Assembly (NCBI GenBank): GCA_945898015.1
Contig: CAMDGM010000002.1
Span: forward strand, 62,001 to 126,000
DNA length: 64,000 bases
Origin: PVC group bacterium
GTDB lineage: Bacteria; Verrucomicrobiota; Kiritimatiellia; CAIKKV01
Direction: 5' to 3'
Under the pieces are notes generated by a model, which saw only the letters and a program-made list of their open reading frames with translations, was not told the DNA's origin and searched no databases. Position numbers and translations under genes: made by a program. Position 1 is the stretch's first letter. Each line of letters starts with the position of its first letter. Shown one piece after another: positions 21,324 through 28,889 of this stretch.

Positions 21324-21635
21324 ATGACAATATTGCTTACTGCAAACGAATGGGAAGCTGAGCTCGGGCAGCACCTGCGCGAGTTGCGCCTGCGCCAGAA
21401 TATTGATCAGCGGCAGCTTGCTGAACAGGCTGCGGTGGCCCTGAATGTGGTCAAAAACCTGGAAGGGGGTAAAGGGGCCACGGTTGTATCCCTCATCAAG
21501 GTGCTTCGCGCTCTGGGCCGGGAGGAATGGCTTCGCACGCTGGCGCCGCAGGTTTCCATCAGTCCGCTGCAGATGCTGAAAGCTAAACCCAGGCGGCAAC
21601 GGGCCTCGAGAGCGAAGGCGGCTCCGCATGTATAA
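21324..21635 (+). CDS. hipB: HipB-like XRE family antitoxin
   Basis: A 103-residue protein with a central XRE helix-turn-helix (LRLRQNIDQRQLAEQAAVAL, then VVKNLEGGKG), close to the HipB pattern, and a basic C-terminal tail (KPRRQRASRAK). It represses its operon and neutralises the HipA kinase. The gene overlaps hipA by eight bases. The start coincides with the end of the second operator repeat, so repression could also block ribosome access. Confidence 0.85.
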   Translation: MTILLTANEWEAELGQHLRELRLRQNIDQRQLAEQAAVALNVVKNLEGGKGATVVSLIKVLRALGREEWLRTLAPQVSISPLQMLKAKPRRQRASRAKAAPHV

Positions 21636-22911
21636 GCCGGTTCATGCCATCGAAACCCGAGTGTGGGGACAGTCGGTCGGCGCCGTGGCGTTGGACCCCC
21701 TGCTGGGGTATTATGCGTTCGAGTATGATCCATCGTTCGTCAGGTCGGGCATTGAGCTGGCTCCGCTGACGATGCCGCTTTCCCAGGCGCGCGATCCTTT
21801 TGTTTTCACCGATCTGCCGGAGTTGACCTATAAGCGGCTGCCCGCCCTGTTGGCCGACGCCCTGCCGGATGATTTCGGCAATACGTTGATCGACGGCTGG
21901 ATGGCCGCAAAAGGCGTTGAGCGTTCGCATATCACATCGCTTGACCGATTGGCCTATATGGGCAAACGCGGCCTGGGCGCCCTGGAGTTCCATCCGGCAC
22001 GCAGTCCCGCCGGAACCAGCAGCACGGCGCTCTCCCTCTCCAACCTGATAGAAAGCGCCCGCCGTGTCGTGCGGGGCGAGATCGGCTCGGATCACCTGGC
22101 CGCCGCCGCGTTGGCGCAAATCATCAAGGTGGGAACGTCGGCGGGAGGCGCCCGGGCAAAGGCCGTCATCGCCTGGAATCCGGAGACCCACGCGATCCAG
22201 GCCGGACAATTCGATGTCGAGCCCGGGTTCGAACACTGGTTGCTCAAATTTGACGGCATGGGCGCCGACAAGGAACTGGGCGGGTCACAGGATTACGGTC
22301 GGATCGAATACGCCTACTATCGGATGGCAACCGCGGCCGGGATCGTCATGTCCCCCTGCCGGTTGTTGGAGGAGAGCGGCCTCGCGCACTTCATGACGCG
22401 GCGTTTCGATCGCGACGGCAACCGTAAACATCATATGCAGACGCTTTGCGCCATGGCCCATTTGGATTACAAGCAGAAGGGCAGTCATGATTACAGCCAG
22501 CTCTTTCAGGTCCTCACCCGGCTTCAACTCGGGTACCCGGCTCTGGAAGAAGCGTTCCGGCGGATGGCGTTCAATGTGATGGCGGCCAATTGCGACGACC
22601 ACCCTAAAAACGTCTCGTTCCTGTTGCGCGAAGGGGAGGGTTGGACGCTTGCTCCGGCCTACGATGTGACCCACGCCCACAACCCCGACGGCGAGTGGAC
22701 GCACCAGCATCTCATGGCGGTAAACGGCACGTTCACCACCATTTCCCGGCAGGACCTGTTGACCGTGGCCGACCGGTTCGGCATCGGCACCGCGCCCAAG
22801 GTTCTTCAGCGGGTCGGCGACGCCGTTGCGGCCTGGCCGGATTTCGCCACCGGCGCCGGCGTATCCTCCGAAGAGACGGCCCGAATCCGTGGCCATCACC
22901 GCGTGCTTTAG
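21628..22911 (+). CDS. hipA: HipA-like serine/threonine kinase toxin
   Basis: A 427-residue protein of normal HipA length. An N-terminal couple_hipA region (KRLPALLADALPDDFGN) is followed by GTSAGGARAKAV (P-loop-like), HWLLKFDG, and NCDDHPKNVSFL at about 321-332, with Asp324 the likely catalytic base and Asp346 (APAYDV) the metal ligand. Known HipA kinases phosphorylate glutamyl-tRNA synthetase and cause persistence; some homologues have other targets. All kinase residues look intact. The gene converges with a nucleotidyltransferase gene, overlapping it by four bases. Confidence 0.87.
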   Translation: MYKPVHAIETRVWGQSVGAVALDPLLGYYAFEYDPSFVRSGIELAPLTMPLSQARDPFVFTDLPELTYKRLPALLADALPDDFGNTLIDGWMAAKGVERSHITSLDRLAYMGKRGLGALEFHPARSPAGTSSTALSLSNLIESARRVVRGEIGSDHLAAAALAQIIKVGTSAGGARAKAVIAWNPETHAIQAGQFDVEPGFEHWLLKFDGMGADKELGGSQDYGRIEYAYYRMATAAGIVMSPCRLLEESGLAHFMTRRFDRDGNRKHHMQTLCAMAHLDYKQKGSHDYSQLFQVLTRLQLGYPALEEAFRRMAFNVMAANCDDHPKNVSFLLREGEGWTLAPAYDVTHAHNPDGEWTHQHLMAVNGTFTTISRQDLLTVADRFGIGTAPKVLQRVGDAVAAWPDFATGAGVSSEETARIRGHHRVL

Positions 22912-23369
22912 GACCGTCCGGAATCACGCAACGATTCCAGCGCTTCCACGTCGGCGAGATCCTTGGTCCTGCCCGATGCCCGCTTGTTCACGATGAGATC
23001 GTCGAGGGACAGGATCCGGATCGGGATACCCTCAATATCTGTCTCGATAGAGTGCGCAAATGCCTCGTCAAAGCGCAGCCCGGACACGCCCGTGATGAGA
23101 TCGATTCGTTTCGGGGCGAGTCCGATCTGGAAAATCGTGTCATCCGAGAGAAGGTCGGCCTTGGTCAAGGTGTGTAAGGGCGCGCCGAAGCATTTCAGGG
23201 CGCGCATCACGGCCTCCGCATTCTCGGGTGATGGCTTGATCCAGAGGTCGATATCCATCGTCGCACGGGGGTAACCATGGACGGCCAGCGCGTAGGCTCC
23301 GACCAGAAGGAAGTCAGCCTTTTCGGCGCTTAAGGCAAGTAATATGTCTTTGTAATCTTTGTTTAACAT
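22908..23369 (-). CDS. Nucleotidyltransferase-fold protein (DUF6036/AbiEii-like)
   Basis: A 153-residue protein using ATG 23369. FLLVGAYALAVHGYPRATMD followed by IDLWI is the helix-strand pair of minimal nucleotidyltransferases, with the DxD metal motif as DID. The length fits the small NTase proteins found in many TA-like and defence-like loci. No partner HEPN or MenA-type gene is adjacent. Whether it acts as a toxin or antitoxin is unknown. It ends inside the last codons of hipA on the opposite strand. Confidence 0.72.
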   Translation of the reverse strand: MLNKDYKDILLALSAEKADFLLVGAYALAVHGYPRATMDIDLWIKPSPENAEAVMRALKCFGAPLHTLTKADLLSDDTIFQIGLAPKRIDLITGVSGLRFDEAFAHSIETDIEGIPIRILSLDDLIVNKRASGRTKDLADVEALESLRDSGRS

Positions 23370-23564
23370 TGTGGTAAGGGCTGAGCGAGGCAACTTCCCG
23401 TGTAAGCGGCCAGACAAGACTGATGCGTTCCCTGATCGATCCGGGGACAAATGCGTCCTCCTTGACATCGGATGGCTTTTTCTTGATTGTTGTGAGCGAC
23501 CGGTTCACGGTGGCAAGAATAACATGGGGTGCAAAGAAGAGCAATGATTTGTGAGGCGGATTTT

Positions 23565-24614
23565 ATGCTTTGCGCCATGCCATTCATCCTTGGCAACACG
23601 ACTTCCGGCGGCCTGCATGCCGCGCTGGCGCATTTGGGCGTTAGCCCTCGCGCGGCGCGCCAGATTCAGGCCGCGATTCTCCGCCGGGGCGCGCTGCCCG
23701 AAGCCGGGCCGTCCGGATTGCCGGAAAACCTGTTGGAGCGGATTCGCCAGGCGACGGTGATTCCGCGCCTGAAGCTGATCGATAAAGTCGTCTCCCCGAA
23801 GGATGGTTTCGCCAAGTATGTCTTTCAGGGGGAGGGCCCGGATCCGTTTGAGGCGGTCTGTATTCCGCTCCTGCACCGGCCGGACGACCAGAAGTGTGTG
23901 GTGTGCGTGAGTTGCCAGGTGGGCTGTGCCTTGGGCTGTGCGTTTTGCGCCACCGGCCGGATGGGGTTCCGCCGCGATCTGGCGCCGTGGGAGATGGTAG
24001 ACCAGGTGGCGCAACTCCGGGCCGACAGTCCGCATCCGGTTGGCGGCGTGGTGTTCATGGGCATGGGCGAGCCGATGCTCAACTATGAGGCGGTGATCCA
24101 GGCGGCGCGGATCCTGTGCGAGCCTTGCGGCATGGCCATTGCCGCCAAGGCGATCACGATTTCCACGGCCGGCATAGTGCCCGGCATCCGCCGGTTCACG
24201 GCGGAAGGGCAGCCATTCCGGCTGGTGATCTCGCTGACCAGTGCCGATCCGGTTCAGCGGCGGATGTTGATGCCCGTGGAGCAGTCCTATCCGCTGCCGG
24301 AACTGATGGAGGCGATACGCGAGTATCAGCAGGCCACCGGCAAGCGGGTCACGCTGGCTTGGACCCTGATGGCGGGGATTAATACGCGTGAGGACGATGC
24401 GCGGCAGTTGGCGGAGCTGACCCGCGGCCTGCCGGTCAAGATGGATTTGATTGACGTGAACGATCCCACAGGCCGGTTCCGGCCACCTTCGCCGAAGGAG
24501 TTGAATGCCTTTCGCGACGCCTTGCGGAAGCATCTGGCCATGCCGGTGGCCCGCCGGTATAGCGGTGGCCAGGATATCAATGGCGCTTGCGGCATGCTGG
24601 CAGGAGGGTGTTAA
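23565..24614 (+). CDS. rlmN: RlmN/Cfr-family radical SAM RNA methyltransferase
   Basis: A 349-residue protein. ATG 23565 has GAGG eight bases upstream; earlier starts (GTG 23529) lack one. The radical SAM cysteines are in CALGCAFCATGRMGF (Cys121, 125 and 128). VFMGMGEPMLNYEAV binds SAM, and a C-terminal NGACGML (Cys ~342) matches the conserved resolving cysteine (AACGQL in RlmN). RlmN methylates C2 of A2503 in 23S rRNA. The N-terminal domain is diverged, so a paralogue with another target is possible. Confidence 0.85.
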   Translation: MLCAMPFILGNTTSGGLHAALAHLGVSPRAARQIQAAILRRGALPEAGPSGLPENLLERIRQATVIPRLKLIDKVVSPKDGFAKYVFQGEGPDPFEAVCIPLLHRPDDQKCVVCVSCQVGCALGCAFCATGRMGFRRDLAPWEMVDQVAQLRADSPHPVGGVVFMGMGEPMLNYEAVIQAARILCEPCGMAIAAKAITISTAGIVPGIRRFTAEGQPFRLVISLTSADPVQRRMLMPVEQSYPLPELMEAIREYQQATGKRVTLAWTLMAGINTREDDARQLAELTRGLPVKMDLIDVNDPTGRFRPPSPKELNAFRDALRKHLAMPVARRYSGGQDINGACGMLAGGC

Positions 24615-25759
24615 CGCTTTTCCGACCGGGCGGCCATGTCCTTGGCGTTCAGCTTGCACATGGCCATGGTGGCGGCGAGGTCCGCCTGGGTTTCGGGCAG
24701 GCCTTTCAGCTTGGCGCCCTTGATGCGGGCGGCCAGTTCCAGGGACATGCTGAGCCCCGTGGTGCAGTTGCGGATGAATTGCCGGCGGCAGCCGATAGGA
24801 TCGGAGGGATCGCCTTCCGTGCGGAGCATGTGGCAATCGTATTCGACCACGCCTTTCCACCCGGTCTGCTGGAGCGCCCAGAACATCTGCGCCGTTTCCT
24901 TCAGGCCTTCGGGGCCGGTCAGAGGCGGGAAGTCGTTGTCGAACTGGGCCTTGATCTGGCTGCCGAAGTGCAGAAAGGCCAGCTTGCCGCAGGAGACCAG
25001 GTAGCCCAGCGTGAGCACGCTGTTCATGAGGGCCATGCTCTCGTGCTGGAGCAGTTCGGGATTGACGCCCCAGAAGTCGGGGTTTTTCAGGCGCGTGGCG
25101 ATGAAGCCGACCGCATGGCCGGCGGTGGGGAGGAACATGTGGCCGCGCGGCTCGTTGGGCTTGGGCTCGATGGATCCGCCCTTGTAGTTGGTGAAGCGGT
25201 TGGCCTTGATGTAGTCATGGGCAGCGTCGAGCCCTTCGGCCAGCCAGGTGTAGACGTTGTTCCAGTCCACGGTCACCGGCACTTCGAAGCCGTCGCGGGC
25301 GACCCAGTAGGTGAAGTGTTTGGCGCCGAACAGCCGGCCGATGCGGAGGGTTCGCTGGACTTTACGGATGGCGATGGCGCGGATTTTTCGGTCGGGATTC
25401 GTCAGGCCCCCGTTGCGGAACATCGGATGGCCGTGCAGGCTGCAGGTGGCAGTGTTGATTTCAAGACCGGCATCGGCCAGGCTTGACTTGATCTGGCGGA
25501 GCTTTTTGGCAGCCGGACTGGAGCGGTCCAGGTCGTCTTCAGGGTGGGCGGGATCCCACGGCACAAGATCGTCATCATGGAAGCTGGTGGCTTCGATGAG
25601 TCGGTCGGCGGCGGCTTCGGCCAGGAGTTTGGCGACATCGAGCGAATCGATTTTGGGCAGCACCGAGCCGCCGAAGGGGTCGCTGAGGGGGTTCCCCACG
25701 CACCAGAAAGGCATGGAGCGGAGGGTGCAGGGTCCGGTGTTGAAGGCTTTGAGGGTCAT
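24611..25759 (-). CDS. Xylose-isomerase-like TIM-barrel protein
   Basis: A 382-residue protein with AGGAG eight bases before its ATG. It matches actinobacterial-type XylA: ATSFHDDDLVPW (catalytic His61), SIEPKPNEPRG (Glu198, Lys200), VNPE (Glu235), FDND (Asp274, Asp276), EYDCHMLRTEG (Asp308). Two active-site positions deviate. The residue aligned with metal ligand Asp245 of Streptomyces XylA is His264, and the region around the ligand His220 has a one-residue shift (NPELLQHES). It may therefore isomerise a different sugar. It is transcribed alone. Confidence 0.82.
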   Translation of the reverse strand: MTLKAFNTGPCTLRSMPFWCVGNPLSDPFGGSVLPKIDSLDVAKLLAEAAADRLIEATSFHDDDLVPWDPAHPEDDLDRSSPAAKKLRQIKSSLADAGLEINTATCSLHGHPMFRNGGLTNPDRKIRAIAIRKVQRTLRIGRLFGAKHFTYWVARDGFEVPVTVDWNNVYTWLAEGLDAAHDYIKANRFTNYKGGSIEPKPNEPRGHMFLPTAGHAVGFIATRLKNPDFWGVNPELLQHESMALMNSVLTLGYLVSCGKLAFLHFGSQIKAQFDNDFPPLTGPEGLKETAQMFWALQQTGWKGVVEYDCHMLRTEGDPSDPIGCRRQFIRNCTTGLSMSLELAARIKGAKLKGLPETQADLAATMAMCKLNAKDMAARSEKR

Positions 25760-25787
25760 GGCGTGTCTCCTGGTCGTTGACGGGTAC

Positions 25788-27194
25788 CTACGTCAATTGA
25801 ACGGTTTCTTTGTACTCGGGAACTTTTGTTTTCCAGCGCAGTTTTTCTTCGACGTAGCGGGCAAAGGCCTCGCTCGATTCGGTTTCACCGTGGATGGCGA
25901 AAAGGAGGCGGGGCGTTTGTTTCAGCATCGTGAGCCAGCGGACCAGCTCGCCGCGATCCGCATGTCCGGACATGCCGCCGAGGGAGGCGATCCGGGCTTT
26001 GACGAGCACGGTTTCGCCGAACAGCCGCGTCTCTTTGGCTCCGCCCTGAAGCGTCCGGCCGAGCGTGTTTTTGGCCTGGTAGCCCACGAACAGGATGGTG
26101 CTTTCGGGCCGGCCCAGGTTGTTCCTCAGGTGGTGCTTGATGCGACCCGCCGTGCACATGCCCGAGCCGGCGATGATGATCGAGGACTCGATCAGCCCGT
26201 TGATGGCCTTGGACTCGTCTGCCGTCCGGGTCATGGTCAGGCCCGGGAATTCGCAGGGGAGATCGCCCCGGCTGATCCGGTCGAGCGTGGCCTCGTCCAT
26301 CAAATTCTTGAATCGGCGGAAAACGTCGGTCACGGCGATGGCCATGGGGCTGTCCACGAAGACGCGGATGGGCGCGATTTTCCGGTCCCGCAGGAGCGCG
26401 CTCAGGCGGTACAGCAGGTCCTGGGTCCGTTCCACCGCGAAGCTGGGAATCACGATGTTGCCGCCCGCTTCAACGGTTTCGCGGATGATCCGGGCCAGGC
26501 TGTCATCCGTGGCCGTATCGGGCTCATGGTCGCGGTCGCCGTAGGTGGATTCGCAGATCACGTAATCCGCCTGGGTGAAGAGGGTGGGGTCGCGCATCAG
26601 GGGCATGTTCCATCGGCCCACGTCCCCCGAGAACAGGACCGTTCGAGCCTCGTCCCCTGCGCCTGCCTCAAGGCGGATCATGGCGGCGCCCAGGATGTGG
26701 CCGGCCACGTGGAACTGGCCGGAGATTCCCGGCGCGGGCGAAAAGCGCTCCAAAAAGTCGAGCGGAGTGAAGGCCAGCATGGTTTTTTCCACATCCTGCG
26801 CGGTGTAGAGGGGGGCGTAGGGGTGGGGGGAGGAGCGGCCTTCCCGGGTGTGGCGCTTTTCCTTGAAGGCCAGATCTTCGGCCTGGACCTTGGCCGAGTC
26901 GAGGAGCACGATTTTCGCGATTTCCGTGGTGGCGCGCGTGGCGTAGATCCGGCCGGCGAACCCATCCTTGACCAGTTTGGGAAGCAGGCCGCAATGATCC
27001 AGGTGCGCGTGGGTCAGCAGCACGGCGTGGAGCGAGGCGGGCGGGACGGGAAAGGGATCGAAATTGCGCGACTGCAGGTCGCGCTCCTGCACCATGCCGC
27101 AGTCCACGAGCACGCGTTTGCCGTTTGCTTCAAAAAGGGTGGAGGAGCCGGTGACGGTGTGGTTGGCGCCGAGAAACGTCAGGGATAAGCTCAT
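25788..27194 (-). CDS. Beta-CASP metallo-beta-lactamase-fold hydrolase (CPSF73/YsdA-like)
   Basis: A 468-residue protein with AAAGGA before its ATG. It has LTFLGANHTVTGSSTLF at the N-terminus, the HAHLDHCG metal motif, a distal HILGAAMI, ESTYGDRDHE, and the beta-CASP and C-terminal RNA-specificity motifs SGMCTAGRIKHHL and GHADRGELVRW. These proteins are RNA endonucleases or exonucleases related to CPSF73 and RNase J. Family-typical length. Confidence 0.88.
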   Translation of the reverse strand: MSLSLTFLGANHTVTGSSTLFEANGKRVLVDCGMVQERDLQSRNFDPFPVPPASLHAVLLTHAHLDHCGLLPKLVKDGFAGRIYATRATTEIAKIVLLDSAKVQAEDLAFKEKRHTREGRSSPHPYAPLYTAQDVEKTMLAFTPLDFLERFSPAPGISGQFHVAGHILGAAMIRLEAGAGDEARTVLFSGDVGRWNMPLMRDPTLFTQADYVICESTYGDRDHEPDTATDDSLARIIRETVEAGGNIVIPSFAVERTQDLLYRLSALLRDRKIAPIRVFVDSPMAIAVTDVFRRFKNLMDEATLDRISRGDLPCEFPGLTMTRTADESKAINGLIESSIIIAGSGMCTAGRIKHHLRNNLGRPESTILFVGYQAKNTLGRTLQGGAKETRLFGETVLVKARIASLGGMSGHADRGELVRWLTMLKQTPRLLFAIHGETESSEAFARYVEEKLRWKTKVPEYKETVQLT

Positions 27195-27267
27195 GGCAAT
27201 CCTTTTTATGATGGGCAGCGGAACAACGATTCAATAGTATAGAAGCTTGGACAGAGATGCAACAGTC

Positions 27268-28263
27268 ATGAAACGGGAAGCCTCTTTTTGCGTGCCGGCG
27301 GGCAATCCGTCCGAAACCGTGCTGGCGTTTCTCGCCCGGCGGTTCACCTATCACAGCCACGAGGTTTGGCAGGCTCGCGTTGCCGAGGGGCGCGTGCAGG
27401 TGAACGGGCAGGTTGCCCGGAGCGAGGGGCCGCTGGCCCCGGGCGACCGGATCGAGTACGACAGTCATGATTTGCCGGAGCCGCCGGTGGCCACCGGGTA
27501 TGCCGTGCGGTTCGAGGATGCCGATCTTCTGGTGGTAGACAAACCCGGCAACCTGCCGTGCCATCCGGCCGGTGCCTATTTCAACCACACGCTCTGGGCC
27601 CTCCTGAAAAGCCGCCACGGCCTGGAGTCGCCGGCGTTTGTCAATCGTTTGGACCGGGAGACGAGCGGGCTGGTGGTGGTCGCCAAAAATGCGGAGACCG
27701 CCAGGTCCTGCCAGTCTGAATTTGCCGGTCGGCGTGTGGGGAAGCGATATCAGGTTTTGGTTGAAGGCGTCTTTCCCGAGGTCTGGGAAGCGCGTGGCGT
27801 GATGCGGGCGGATCCCGCCGGTCCGGTGCGCAAGCGCCGGCTGTTTGTGGAGGGCGGGACCGCCGGGGAGGCCGGCTCCGACTGGGCGGAAACGAGTTTT
27901 CGCCGGTTGGCGGCCGGCGGCGGGATCAGCCTGGTGGAGGCGGCGCCGGCCACGGGGCGGCTGCACCAGATTCGGGCCACCTTATGGGCGGGCGGGTTTC
28001 CGGTGGTGGGTGACAAGTTGTACGGGGTTGATCCGGAGTTGTTTCTGCGTTTCTGCAAGGGCGCGTTGACGGACGCCGATGCCGCCGCGCTGCGTTTGAA
28101 CCGCCAGGCTTTGCACGCGGGCTGGCTGCGGATGCGGCACCCGCGCACACGGGAATGGCTGGAGCTCGAGGCGCCGCTGCCGGGGGACATGGCGGCGTTG
28201 GTTTTGTTGTTCCGGCTGTCATTGACAAAGCCGGGGGCGATTTTGCATAATGACGGCCTTTAA
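27268..28263 (+). CDS. RluA-family pseudouridine synthase
   Basis: A 331-residue protein with an N-terminal S4-like RNA-binding part (VQVNGQVARSEGPLAPGDRI) and the catalytic VNRLDRETSGLVVVAKN, whose Asp is the nucleophile. The usual His before RLD is Asn. A later RLHQIRATLWAGGFPVVGD motif completes the fold. It converts uridine to pseudouridine in rRNA or tRNA; the target is not predictable. The ATG at 27268 has no strong ribosome-binding site. The lemA promoter lies inside its last codons. Confidence 0.88.
   Translation: MKREASFCVPAGNPSETVLAFLARRFTYHSHEVWQARVAEGRVQVNGQVARSEGPLAPGDRIEYDSHDLPEPPVATGYAVRFEDADLLVVDKPGNLPCHPAGAYFNHTLWALLKSRHGLESPAFVNRLDRETSGLVVVAKNAETARSCQSEFAGRRVGKRYQVLVEGVFPEVWEARGVMRADPAGPVRKRRLFVEGGTAGEAGSDWAETSFRRLAAGGGISLVEAAPATGRLHQIRATLWAGGFPVVGDKLYGVDPELFLRFCKGALTDADAAALRLNRQALHAGWLRMRHPRTREWLELEAPLPGDMAALVLLFRLSLTKPGAILHNDGL
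28222..28251 (+). promoter_or_regulatory. Putative sigma-70 promoter for lemA
   Basis: TTGACA at 28222-28227 and CATAAT at 28246-28251 are 18 bases apart, inside the 3' end of the pseudouridine synthase gene and 26 bp before the lemA ATG. Confidence 0.55.
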
Positions 28264-28277
28264 AGAAGGAGTCGGTT

Positions 28278-28868
28278 ATGAGCAAGGTTGCAATCATCGT
28301 GTTGGTCGTTGTGGCGTTGGTGGTTCTTTTCTTCATCAGCATCTACAACAAGCTGGTCGGGTTGAGGAATCAGTACAAGAACGCATTTGCCCAGATCGAC
28401 GTCCAGCTCAAGCGGCGCTATGACCTGATTCCGAACCTGGTGGAAACAGCCAAGGGCTATATCAAGCATGAACGCGAGACCCTCGAGGCCGTGGTGCAGG
28501 CCCGCAACCAGGCGCAGTCCGCCGCCAAGAGCGCCGCGGCCAATCCCGGCGATCCGGCCTCCATGAAATCCCTGATGGGCGCGGAAGGCGCGTTGACCGG
28601 CGCCATGGGCCGCCTGTTCGCCGTCATGGAAGCGTATCCGGACCTGAAGGCGAACCAGAACATGCTGTCGCTGATGGAAGAGCTCACCTCCACGGAAAAC
28701 AAGGTGGCCTTTTCCCGCCAGGCCTATAATGACAGCGTGATGACCTACAACACCGCGCGCGAAGTGTTCCCCAACGTGATCGTGGCCAATCTGTGCGCGT
28801 TCACGGCGGCCCAGTTGTTCGAGGTTGAAAACGTGGCGGAACGCCAGGCCGTCAAGGTCTCCTTTTAA
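28278..28868 (+). CDS. lemA: LemA family protein
   Basis: A 196-residue protein with an N-terminal membrane anchor (residues 3-23) followed by the LemA signature YNKLVGLRNQYKNAFAQIDV and QLKRRYDLIPNLVE, and a long helical domain. AAGGAG precedes the ATG. LemA proteins are membrane-anchored four-helix bundles often encoded beside M48 proteases, as here, with a 21-bp gap. Function is unknown; a role in envelope protein quality control is proposed for the pair. Confidence 0.92.
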   Translation: MSKVAIIVLVVVALVVLFFISIYNKLVGLRNQYKNAFAQIDVQLKRRYDLIPNLVETAKGYIKHERETLEAVVQARNQAQSAAKSAAANPGDPASMKSLMGAEGALTGAMGRLFAVMEAYPDLKANQNMLSLMEELTSTENKVAFSRQAYNDSVMTYNTAREVFPNVIVANLCAFTAAQLFEVENVAERQAVKVSF

Positions 28869-28889
28869 TAACCCTCGGCGGATGCCGGC

